A model generated the notes under the pieces. The model did no database searches, was not told where the DNA came from, and saw only the letters and a program-made list of their open reading frames with translations. Shown here piece by piece: positions 1 through 5,775 of a stretch of DNA of 5,822 nt. This DNA is from an uncultured Eubacteriales bacterium (lineage in GTDB: Bacteria; Bacillota; Clostridia; Christensenellales; Pumilibacteraceae), in the NCBI GenBank assembly GCA_900553005.1, contig USBU01000086.1:1-5822 (forward strand), in the 5' to 3' direction. Position 1 is the stretch's first letter; each line of letters begins with the position of its first letter. Position numbers and translations under genes: made by a program.

Positions 1-363
1 ATGCACGACAGCAACGGTTTTTTTGGAATCTTCCAGCGTAAGATTCAGTATTTTGGCTATATTTTCTTTTCCCTGCTTGGAGGTTGCGTTGCATTTAGCC
101 AAGGTGACTTCACCCTTTACCAAAGCTTCGGCAAAAGCGTCGCAGCCCGGATAGCCGCAGCCGCCGCAGTTGGCGCCGGAAAGATGCCGGCGCACGTCGT
201 CGATACGCGCGTCCCGCTCCACAGCCATTTTTGTGCCCAAAAACGCAAGAAAAAAAGCCAGCACACCCGCAACGCAGGCTATTATAATAGCGGGCAGAAT
301 AAACTTGACGAATATGCCTGCCGCAAAAAACTGAACGGCTGACGGTAAAAAATAAAATTTCAT
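1..363 (-). CDS. rnfB: RnfB, N-terminal part (electron transport complex subunit B, ferredoxin-side Fe-S protein); runs off the window
   Basis: The frame opens with ATG at 363-361 and stays open for 121 codons to position 1, so the C-terminal part, including the expected ferredoxin-type cluster domain, is missing. In the Rnf family RnfB is the likely entry point for electrons from reduced ferredoxin; it is anchored by one N-terminal helix and faces the cytoplasm. Seen here: a hydrophobic segment at about residues 21-45, then GANCGGCGYPGCDAFAEAL, with cluster cysteines C66, C69, C74 and C91 (spacing Cx2Cx4Cx16C), the hallmark [4Fe-4S] domain of RnfB. The start is supported by AAGGAGGAGG ending about 4 bases before ATG and by the 12-base gap after rnfA. 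About 20 residues precede the membrane helix, more than I recall for typical RnfB. Identity is certain from motif and operon position. Confidence 0.95.
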   Translation of the reverse strand, partial: MKFYFLPSAVQFFAAGIFVKFILPAIIIACVAGVLAFFLAFLGTKMAVERDARIDDVRRHLSGANCGGCGYPGCDAFAEALVKGEVTLAKCNATSKQGKENIAKILNLTLEDSKKTVAVVH

Positions 364-375
364 ACGCCCTCCTCC

Positions 376-960
376 TTAAAACGACAGTCCGCCAAGCCCG
401 GCGAAGGCCATAGCCATTATTCCGGCGGTAATAAGCGCGATCGGCAAGCCCTTGAAATACTTGGGTATCCGGGCGATCTCCATACGCTCGCGTATTCCTG
501 CCATCAAAAGCAAGGCAAGCGTAAATCCCAGGCCTACGGCTATCGAATGAACAACGGTCGTAAGAAAATCATAACCGTATGTTATAACGTTGTTGGCGGT
601 GCCCAGCACGGCGCAATTAGTAGTAATCAACGCAAGAAACACGCCTAGCGAATTATACAGCGAAGGCGAAAGCTTTTTAAGCACTATGTCCAAAAGCTGC
701 ACAAGTACGGCTATAATCAATATAAAAACTATAGTTTGCAGATAGACGTAGCCGAGAGGCACAAGCACGTAATAATAAAGCACATAGCAGACGACAGACG
801 CGATTATCAGCACAAAGGTAACCGCCAGCCCCATGCCAAGGCTGGAATCCAGCTTTTTGCTGACGCCGAGAAAAGGACATATTCCGATAGACTGCACCAG
901 CACTATATTGTTGGTTATTACGCCAGCTATGACTATTCCTATAAGTCCTGTCAAAGTCAT
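376..960 (-). CDS. rnfA: RnfA, integral membrane subunit of the Rnf complex
   Basis: This 194-residue protein has about six membrane helices and belongs to the RnfA/NqrE family. With RnfE it forms the pseudosymmetric core that carries electrons across the membrane through an iron-sulfur cluster at the subunit interface. Family motifs are visible in both inverted halves: TNNIVLVQSIGICPFLGVS in the first helix (C28) and LITTNCAVLG in the middle (C116); these two cysteines are the expected cluster ligands from this subunit. Length is normal. The ATG overlaps the rnfE stop as ATGA (960-957) and is preceded by GGGAGGTGA with about 6 bases of spacing, so translation is probably coupled to rnfE. The C-terminus ends in a glycine-rich helix. 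RnfA rather than RnfE is chosen from the ICPFLGVS motif and the position before rnfB. Confidence 0.97.
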   Translation of the reverse strand: MTLTGLIGIVIAGVITNNIVLVQSIGICPFLGVSKKLDSSLGMGLAVTFVLIIASVVCYVLYYYVLVPLGYVYLQTIVFILIIAVLVQLLDIVLKKLSPSLYNSLGVFLALITTNCAVLGTANNVITYGYDFLTTVVHSIAVGLGFTLALLLMAGIRERMEIARIPKYFKGLPIALITAGIMAMAFAGLGGLSF

Positions 961-1562
961 TTCGATTCACCTCCCTGCTCGAAAAGCACGCGACGCTTAT
1001 GCCCTTCCGCTTTGGAAAGAACGAAATTAAACAAAGCCATAAGAAGCCCGAAAACAATAAAGCCGCCGGCCGTAGCCTGAAAAATCGTAAGACCGATTGC
1101 CGCAAGCCCCTGACGTATCGCACCCATAAGAATAAGCGACAGCGTGAAACCCAATCCCATGGATACGCCGTCAAGCACCGAAGTCAAAACGTCGTTCTTG
1201 CTGGCAAAAGCCTCGGCTCTGCCCAAAATAATGCAGTTGACCACGATAAGCGGAATAAACGCGCCGATACTGGCGTTGAGATCCGGCAGAAACTTAGCTA
1301 CAAACAGCTGCACCACCGTTACAAACGTCGCTATAATGACTATATACGCGGGCAGCCGCACCTTATCCGGAATTATCTTGCGGAGCAGAGAAATAAAAAG
1401 ATTGCTGCATATCAGGACGAACGCCGTAGCAAGTCCCAATCCTATACCGTTTGACACCGTATCGGATTTTGCAATCGTAGGACAGGTGCCCAGCACCAAT
1501 ACGAACACGGGATTATTAATTATTCCGCCGAGAGCGGTTTCTTTAAGCTCGTTTCTGTTCAT
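957..1562 (-). CDS. rnfE: RnfE, integral membrane subunit of the Rnf complex
   Basis: This 201-residue polytopic membrane protein of the RnfE/NqrD family is the partner of RnfA. Visible motifs are NNPVFVLVLGTCPTIAKSD near the N-terminus (C27) and PLIVVNCIILGRAEAFAS in the middle (C110). These cysteines sit at positions equivalent to those of RnfA and are the expected second pair of ligands for the intramembrane Fe-S cluster. C52 in the second helix is extra and probably not a ligand. The last 18 or so residues are charged and hydrophilic. The start ATG (1562-1560) overlaps the rnfG stop as ATGA and follows AGGAGG with 6 bases of spacing; the stop overlaps rnfA in the same way. Length and order match clostridial Rnf operons. 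Confidence 0.97.
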   Translation of the reverse strand: MNRNELKETALGGIINNPVFVLVLGTCPTIAKSDTVSNGIGLGLATAFVLICSNLFISLLRKIIPDKVRLPAYIVIIATFVTVVQLFVAKFLPDLNASIGAFIPLIVVNCIILGRAEAFASKNDVLTSVLDGVSMGLGFTLSLILMGAIRQGLAAIGLTIFQATAGGFIVFGLLMALFNFVLSKAEGHKRRVLFEQGGESK

Positions 1563-2158
1563 TGCGCGCCTCCTGTCAACTCAGCCGCCATATAATTGGA
1601 TACGGTCACCGCCCGCGCCACTGCGGACAGCGTATTGGTAGCGCCCGTCGAAACGGCAATGTCGGACGCGGAAAGCTCTCCGTCCTTACCGATAAGCGTC
1701 TCGAAGCCGTCATACTTGCCCTCGATTTTCAACGACCAATAGGATTCAGTCTGAGAATAGCATTTCGTCTTCATTATTTTTCCGCTTTTATCGTATGAAG
1801 TAAGCATTATGACGTCGCCGTCGTTACCCTGCGACTGCGCCTGAACAATGTAACAACCCTCGTTGTCGCCTTTAACCGCGCGGTACGCGGCGATGACCTT
1901 TGTAGTCGGAGAGCCGTATTCACTGTTCACCTTTTCAATCGCTTCGTCGGCCTTGAGTATTTCAAAGTAATCAATAGCGTTGCTGTCGTCCGGCTGTCCG
2001 GTCGGACAGACCGAATAAAGATGCCCGGCCATTTTTTCGTCGAGAACGGCCTCGTACTTCAGATACTCGTTTGCCACGGCCAAAAGCGCCACGCAAACAA
2101 AAGCTATTGCAAACAGAACGACGACCGACGTCAACGTATCCTTGGCTGTTTTTTTCAT
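1559..2158 (-). CDS. rnfG: RnfG, FMN-binding extracytoplasmic subunit of the Rnf complex
   Basis: This 199-residue protein has one N-terminal membrane anchor (about residues 10-30) followed by a soluble domain outside the cytoplasmic membrane. In the RnfG/NqrC family an FMN is linked by a phosphodiester bond to the last threonine of an [S/T]GAT motif. Here the motif is STGATNT at residues 170-176, pointing to T174 as the flavin site; an ApbE-type flavin transferase would be needed and is not in this window. The usual ETPGxG motif upstream is not intact: the matching stretch reads QTESYWSLKI (about residues 136-145). Four cysteines are present (C22, C51, C102, C133). The start ATG overlaps the rnfD stop (ATGA) and follows GAGGAGG with 4-5 bases of spacing. 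Family and role are firm from anchor, FMN motif, size and operon position. Confidence 0.93.
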   Translation of the reverse strand: MKKTAKDTLTSVVVLFAIAFVCVALLAVANEYLKYEAVLDEKMAGHLYSVCPTGQPDDSNAIDYFEILKADEAIEKVNSEYGSPTTKVIAAYRAVKGDNEGCYIVQAQSQGNDGDVIMLTSYDKSGKIMKTKCYSQTESYWSLKIEGKYDGFETLIGKDGELSASDIAVSTGATNTLSAVARAVTVSNYMAAELTGGAQ

Positions 2159-3255
2159 TTTGCCTCCTCTTTGACCGGCGCGTCCGTTTTCCCGGATTTC
2201 CTGCGTTTTTCGGGCCTGACGTATCCGAAAGGTCTTGGATAAATATATTTGTCCAAAAGCGGAACCACACAGTTCATTATCAGCACGGCAAAGCTCATCC
2301 CCTCGGGATAAGCGGCAAACACGCGTATAAGCATAGTAAACAGCGCTATGCCGAAGCAGTAAATACAGTTGCCTATGAAAGTATTGGGAGACGTCGCATA
2401 ATCCGTAGCCATAAATACCGCGCCGAATATAAGTCCGCCGGACATTACGTGCGCCAGCATATTATACAGCAAATCCGTCCCCGACAGACTGCTTTTGATA
2501 AGACCGTCGAACAACAACGCAAACAGCGCCGCCCAGCCTACTATCATAAGCGGCACTCTGAAATCTATCACTCTGCGCACAGACAGGTAAACGTAGCCCA
2601 AAAGCAGAGCGATTACACAGGTTTCGCCTACGGCAGCCGCGCCCACGTTGCCTATAAATAAATTGTAAAGAACGGTCGGACCGGTGCCCTTGTAGCCGCT
2701 GAGCCACGTCGCGCCCGTAGACGCTTCAAAACCGACGCCAATCGTTTGAGAAGCGGTAAAAGAGGCCGCAAATGTGAGAAAAAGAAATATTCTTGCAGTC
2801 AAAGCCGGGTTGGCGAAATTACGGCCAATCCCACCGAAAAGCTGCTTTACGAGTATAATTGCGACAAGACTGCCCAAAAAACATACAAGCACCGTATCGA
2901 AAGAGAAAATTATGCCGCCGGCAGCATTCCTTATATTCATGCCCCACACATCCATTACCGCCGGAAGATTAAGCGCTAAAAGCACAGCCGTGACAAAACA
3001 AGACAAATCCCATACGGAAGAATTCTTAAATCCCTCTAGGTTCCAGGACTTATTGATAAACATATACCAAAGCATTTCAAAGCCCATACAGCCGACAGCG
3101 CATACGATTATATTTATCGCGACATGATAGCCGAAAAAGAAAACCGCAGCCACCGTAACGGGCGCCAAAGCTATCAATACGTCTGACATAATACTTCGCG
3201 TTGAGTGATTTTTTGCCGTAATATGGGGAGAAGACGACACCGTATAATTGCTCAT
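2155..3255 (-). CDS. rnfD: RnfD, FMN-carrying membrane subunit of the Rnf complex
   Basis: This 366-residue polytopic protein of the RnfD/NqrB family carries a covalent FMN and lies in the membrane electron path between the RnfA/E core and the other flavin and Fe-S subunits. Signature stretches are GGIGRNFANPALTARIF (residues 141-157), STGAT (179-183, FMN probably on T183), SGGLIFGAVFMATDYATSP (272-290) and YPEGMSFAVLIMN (316-328). About nine to ten hydrophobic segments are visible, with a hydrophilic N-terminus of about 22 residues and a lysine-rich C-terminal tail from about residue 346. The start ATG lies 5 bases after the rnfC stop. Its ribosome binding site GGGAGGAAG falls in the last codons of rnfC, which favours coupled translation. 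The 3' end overlaps rnfG by 4 bases. Confidence 0.97.
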   Translation of the reverse strand: MSNYTVSSSPHITAKNHSTRSIMSDVLIALAPVTVAAVFFFGYHVAINIIVCAVGCMGFEMLWYMFINKSWNLEGFKNSSVWDLSCFVTAVLLALNLPAVMDVWGMNIRNAAGGIIFSFDTVLVCFLGSLVAIILVKQLFGGIGRNFANPALTARIFLFLTFAASFTASQTIGVGFEASTGATWLSGYKGTGPTVLYNLFIGNVGAAAVGETCVIALLLGYVYLSVRRVIDFRVPLMIVGWAALFALLFDGLIKSSLSGTDLLYNMLAHVMSGGLIFGAVFMATDYATSPNTFIGNCIYCFGIALFTMLIRVFAAYPEGMSFAVLIMNCVVPLLDKYIYPRPFGYVRPEKRRKSGKTDAPVKEEAK

Positions 3256-3260
3256 AAACG

Positions 3261-4562
3261 TTACTTCCTCCCTCTAAGCTGTTTTTTCGCCAGTCTGAAC
3301 GACTGAACAAGCGTGCGCTTTGCCGGACATATATAGGTGCAACAGCCGCACTCTATACAGCTGGACAACCCGTATTTTACCGCGGAATCCAAATCGCCCG
3401 CTCTTGAATACAGGTCCATATACATCGGCATCAGGCGCATAGGACACACGTCGGCGCACCTGGCGCAGTTAATACAAGGCGACGGTTTACCGGTAAACGC
3501 TTCTTTATCCGTCATAAGCAGCAGACAGCTTGTCGTTTTAGTGCAGGCTATCGTACCGCCCGAAACCGCGGCGCCCATCATCGGTCCGCCGTTTATCATT
3601 TTGACTACGTTAACGTCCTTCTTTATTCCGCCGCAAAACTCTATAACGTCGTTATAGAGCGTCCCGTTGCTTACCCACAGGTTAGCCGGTCTTTCGATAC
3701 CTCCGCCCGTCACGGTCATTATCCGCTTATAAAGCGGCACGCCCTCAGTCACCGCATAAAATGCCGATAGCGCAGTATGAACGTTTGCCACCACTACTCC
3801 GACGGAAGCCGGAAGCGCGCCCATCGGAACCTTGCGCCCCGTAACGGCGTAAATAAGCTGTTTTTCCGCACCCTGGGGATATTTTGTCTTAAGTACGCAA
3901 ACCCGAACGTCGGAAATTCCGTTTTTATCGAGATAAGCCGTAAGCGAATCCACGGCAGGTTTTTTGTTATCCTCAACGCCAATTACGGCTCCGCTTAAAT
4001 TGAGCGCGCGGTACAAAAGACGGACGCCGCCGATAAACTGCTCAGCGTAATCGACCATGATGCGAGCGTCGCAAGTGATATAAGGCTCGCACTCCGCGCC
4101 GTTTATTATAAGAGTATCTATCGGCTTGACGCTTTTAAACTTTACGCCGGTAGGAAAGCCCGCGCCGCCAAGCCCTACTATTCCCGCCGCGGCAATTCTG
4201 TTTACGATCTGCTCGGGCGTAGGATCGGTAAGCGGCTCCAAACGCGTTTCGGTATATTTTTTGTCGTTTTCGATCACTATATGCTCGGATTTCCCCGACG
4301 GCGTGGGACGAAGCTCTATCCCCTTGACCGTACCCGATACGGGGGAATATATATTCCCGCTTATCGCGCCGTCCGCCTGAGCGATGAGCTCGCCCATTTT
4401 GACCTCTCTGCCCGCATCGACAACGGCCTTTGCCGGCTTGCCGATGTGCTGAGAAAGAGAGACGTACAGCGTATCGGGCGCAGGCATGACATTAACGGCA
4501 AGACCTTCGGTCAGCTCCTTCATGCCGTCGGGATGAACGCCGCCCTTAAAAAAATACTGCAA
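3261..4562 (-). CDS. rnfC: RnfC, peripheral NADH/FMN and Fe-S subunit of the Rnf complex; TTG start
   Basis: First gene of the Rnf operon; 433 residues, a normal length. RnfC is the cytoplasmic subunit that exchanges electrons with NAD(H), through a NuoF-like fold and two [4Fe-4S] clusters. Domains in order: the N-terminal RnfC barrel opening with FKGGVHPDG (residues 5-13); the nucleotide/FMN fold with GLGGAGFPTGVKF (130-142) and NGAECEPY (154-161); a C-terminal double cluster domain with C363, C366, C369, C373 and C402, C405, C408, C412, each followed by proline, plus an extra C407. The first codon is TTG. It is preferred because GGAGG at 4574-4570 sits 7 bases upstream, no other start codon lies in frame just before it, and the first ATG (4523) would remove the conserved FKGGVHP stretch. 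A promoter lies about 200 bases upstream. Confidence 0.97.
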   Translation of the reverse strand: MQYFFKGGVHPDGMKELTEGLAVNVMPAPDTLYVSLSQHIGKPAKAVVDAGREVKMGELIAQADGAISGNIYSPVSGTVKGIELRPTPSGKSEHIVIENDKKYTETRLEPLTDPTPEQIVNRIAAAGIVGLGGAGFPTGVKFKSVKPIDTLIINGAECEPYITCDARIMVDYAEQFIGGVRLLYRALNLSGAVIGVEDNKKPAVDSLTAYLDKNGISDVRVCVLKTKYPQGAEKQLIYAVTGRKVPMGALPASVGVVVANVHTALSAFYAVTEGVPLYKRIMTVTGGGIERPANLWVSNGTLYNDVIEFCGGIKKDVNVVKMINGGPMMGAAVSGGTIACTKTTSCLLLMTDKEAFTGKPSPCINCARCADVCPMRLMPMYMDLYSRAGDLDSAVKYGLSSCIECGCCTYICPAKRTLVQSFRLAKKQLRGRK

Positions 4563-4574
4563 ATCCTTTCCTCC
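4560..4574 (-). promoter_or_regulatory. Ribosome binding site and TTG start of rnfC
   Basis: On the minus strand GGAGGAAAGGAT precedes TTG (4562-4560). The GGAGG core lies 7 bases from the TTG, an ideal distance. This site decides the rnfC start in favour of TTG over the internal ATG at codon 14. It is the only non-ATG start among the eight genes here, and it is on the first gene of the operon. Confidence 0.8.
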
Positions 4575-4758
4575 GTTTCCTGAATTTATTAAAGCGTTTG
4601 TTGCGCGTTAAAAAACTGCCGGCGACGCCTTGATAAAAAACGTGACATCAGACGAACGCGCGCGACGTTACGGCACAAAATTCAGGCCGTGCAGCAAAAC
4701 CGCTTTTAAACGCGAAAAACGCCGGCCTGTCCGTCAAAAATGCAGCGAACGGCCGAAC
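4563..4758 (-). other. Long 5' leader of the rnf transcript, possibly structured
   Basis: Between the predicted transcription start (about 4758) and the rnfC TTG lie roughly 195 transcribed, apparently noncoding bases. A perfect 7-base inverted repeat, CAGGCCG/CGGCCTG (minus-strand positions 4729-4723 and 4689-4683), encloses two small possible hairpins, GCG/CGC (4722-4720 and 4714-4712) and AGC/GCT (4704-4702 and 4695-4693). The arm overlaps a second possible partner: GCCGGCG (4726-4720) can instead pair with CGCCGGC (4624-4618), which is followed after two bases by six T (4615-4610). This resembles an attenuator, but the stems are short and one loop is about 95 nt. I do not recognise a known riboswitch family. 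Confidence 0.35.
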
Positions 4759-4765
4759 GCTTATA

Positions 4766-4794
4766 ATTTTAACATAACCGTAAATTTTTGTAAA
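4766..4794 (-). promoter_or_regulatory. Predicted sigma-70/SigA promoter for the rnf operon
   Basis: On the minus strand the -35 box TTTACA (4794-4789, 5 of 6 matches to TTGACA) and the -10 box TAAAAT (4771-4766, 5 of 6 matches to TATAAT) are separated by exactly 17 bases. A TG one base before the -10 box makes it an extended -10. Transcription would begin near 4759-4758. It lies right after the stop of the upstream TauE/SafE gene (4808), so rnf is probably transcribed on its own. TTTAC occurs twice with a 10-base period (4794-4790 and 4784-4780), the first copy in the -35 box. Confidence 0.7.
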
Positions 4795-4807
4795 CAATAT
4801 ACGGGGG

Positions 4808-5248
4808 CTAATCCTGTCGAATTTCACCCGATTCGTCTCGGCCGTCCCCTTTTGAATCTTTTTCCCTTTTATTTTTTATAAATGCTATAACAGTACAAAC
4901 CAGCTGATAAACGCCCAGAGCCATTAGAAATATGCCGAAATACACGCTTAAGGCATCTCCGTTCACGCGCCTGCTGATCAAAGCGGCGGCCACGCTGGCG
5001 GCTACAGCCGGAATCGCGGTAATAAGCACGTGCTTGAATTCGACCAGCTTATTTTTCATATGAATGATAAGCGCGACCAACGACATCGGAATAAAAGCTA
5101 TCAGATTAACGGCCTGCGCAAGATGCTGATCGGTGCCGGTAAAAAGCGTAAGAAGCGGTATTAAAAGGGTTCCTCCGCCCATCCCCATGCCGCCGATTAC
5201 CCCGCCGGCGACTCCTATTATAATAAAGAGAATTATTTTCCACAGCAT
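4808..5248 (-). CDS. Half-length TauE/SafE-family membrane protein (second of a tandem pair)
   Basis: This 146-residue protein has four to five hydrophobic segments (about residues 4-22, 24-36, 46-63, 73-92, 99-124) and a charged C-terminal tail from about residue 125. The first segments carry GGMGMGGGTLLIPLL (residues 19-33), the glycine-rich repeat signature of the TauE/SafE family (putative exporters of sulfite, sulfoacetate and other anions). Full-length members have about 250 residues with two such repeats, so this is one half. Its upstream neighbour is another half-length member, 15 bases away, and the two may assemble as a heterodimer; that is inference. The ribosome binding site AAGGAG overlaps the upstream stop and lies 11 bases from the ATG, a little long but acceptable. 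The stop is TAG. The transported substrate cannot be read from the sequence. Confidence 0.85.
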   Translation of the reverse strand: MLWKIILFIIIGVAGGVIGGMGMGGGTLLIPLLTLFTGTDQHLAQAVNLIAFIPMSLVALIIHMKNKLVEFKHVLITAIPAVAASVAAALISRRVNGDALSVYFGIFLMALGVYQLVCTVIAFIKNKREKDSKGDGRDESGEIRQD

Positions 5249-5263
5249 AAACGCGCGTACTCC

Positions 5264-5629
5264 TTAAAAAAAAGTAAGCTTGACGCCGACGCCCAGCATC
5301 ATAAGCGAAAAAACCAGCGCGACTATATTCGACGGAAGCTTTTTAAGCAGAAGCGCGCCCGCTATACCTCCCGCAATGCAGCCGCCGGACACCGCCAAAA
5401 CCGGCGTCCATTGAAAATAACCGCTGATTATATAGGTTATCGCGCTTGCAATGCTTATCGGCAGAATGACTGCGATTGCGGTCGCATGAGATTTTTTGAC
5501 CGGACACTTAAGCACTTTTTCCAGAAGCGGCACAAGCAACATTCCGCCTCCGCCGCCGAAAAATCCGTTTACAAATCCAACGGCGGCGGATGAAATTACG
5601 ACCAATACTTTTTGCATAAACTTTTTCAT
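5264..5629 (-). CDS. Half-length TauE/SafE-family membrane protein (first of a tandem pair)
   Basis: This 121-residue, almost wholly hydrophobic protein contains GFFGGGGGMLLVPLL at residues 22-36, the TauE/SafE glycine repeat, followed by a polar loop CPVKKSHAT (42-50) and about three further membrane segments. It is about half the usual family length and ends cleanly with TAA at 5266-5264, with no sign of frameshift into the next gene, which has its own start and ribosome binding site. The start is fixed at or near ATG 5629 because an in-frame TAA lies four codons upstream; the next ATG is codon 5. No good Shine-Dalgarno sequence precedes either ATG, unlike every other gene here. It is probably an anion permease component acting with the downstream paralogue; the substrate is unknown. 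Confidence 0.82.
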   Translation of the reverse strand: MKKFMQKVLVVISSAAVGFVNGFFGGGGGMLLVPLLEKVLKCPVKKSHATAIAVILPISIASAITYIISGYFQWTPVLAVSGGCIAGGIAGALLLKKLPSNIVALVFSLMMLGVGVKLTFF

Positions 5630-5737
5630 ACGATAATAGTTTTACCAAAAATTACACAAAATACCACCGTATCGGCAGACGGGTAATAAATAATTAAAAC
5701 ACGCTCCTTAATTTTCCAACTTTTTTGTCATTACTAA

Positions 5738-5756
5738 GCCAAAACGATTGCCAAAA
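5738..5756. repeat. Short direct repeat GCCAAAA x2, 12-base period
   Basis: Plus-strand GCCAAAA occurs at 5738-5744 and 5750-5756. The repeat lies downstream of the possible -10 box and upstream of the first TauE/SafE gene, a position where a regulator could bind. It is short, and no family is recognised. Confidence 0.25.
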
Positions 5757-5766
5757 ACTGCGTGTT

Positions 5767-5772
5767 ATTATA
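5767..5772 (-). promoter_or_regulatory. Possible -10 box for the TauE/SafE pair, cut by the contig end
   Basis: A perfect TATAAT lies on the minus strand only three bases inside the genomic part of the contig. Its -35 partner would fall at about 5795-5790, where the sequence is adapter rather than genome, so the promoter cannot be completed. The sequence around it is also AT-rich and palindromic (GTTAT-TAT-ATAAC), so a chance match is possible. Confidence 0.3.
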
Positions 5773-5775
5773 TAA

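Larger units (their letters stand above)
5630..5775 (-). other. Noncoding region upstream of the TauE/SafE pair
   Basis: No gene is visible in these 146 AT-rich bases. On the minus strand TTTTGGC occurs twice 12 bases apart (5756-5750 and 5744-5738), and a related TTTTTGG lies nearer the gene (about 5651-5645). An isolated AAGGAG (5708-5703) has no plausible start codon at the right distance. The region probably carries the promoter and 5' leader of the TauE/SafE pair. Confidence 0.4.

Noticed and set aside
999..1641. Long plus-strand open frames (151 and 165 residues) opposite rnfE
   Set aside because: They are antisense to rnfE, whose protein has clear family motifs; the antisense translations show no domain or coherent hydrophobic pattern.
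2071..2661. A 196-residue plus-strand open frame opposite rnfD
   Set aside because: Rich in His, Arg, Tyr and Lys as expected for the reverse of a membrane protein gene; no motif, and it lies wholly inside rnfD and the rnfG start.
376..4562. An Nqr (Na+-translocating NADH:quinone reductase) operon instead of Rnf
   Set aside because: The first gene has two ferredoxin-type clusters (RnfC, not NqrA), the final gene has the RnfB Fe-S motif, no NqrF-like gene is seen, and the order C-D-G-E-A-B is that of Rnf.
4741..4765. An intrinsic terminator for the TauE/SafE operon (AGCG...CGCT followed by T5)
   Set aside because: Only four pairs close it, the inner part does not pair well, and it lies at or beyond the predicted rnf transcription start.
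4757..4774. A Rex-type redox operator (TTGTTAA-N4-TTAACAA) at the rnf -10 region
   Set aside because: ATGTTAA-AATT-ATAAGCG matches one half-site well but the other at only 3 of 7 positions, so it is not a credible Rex site.
4630..4881. An 83-residue plus-strand open frame across the rnf leader and promoter
   Set aside because: It starts with TTG, has no ribosome binding site, runs antisense through the promoter and into the TauE/SafE 3' end, and has a basic, low-information composition with no recognisable domain.
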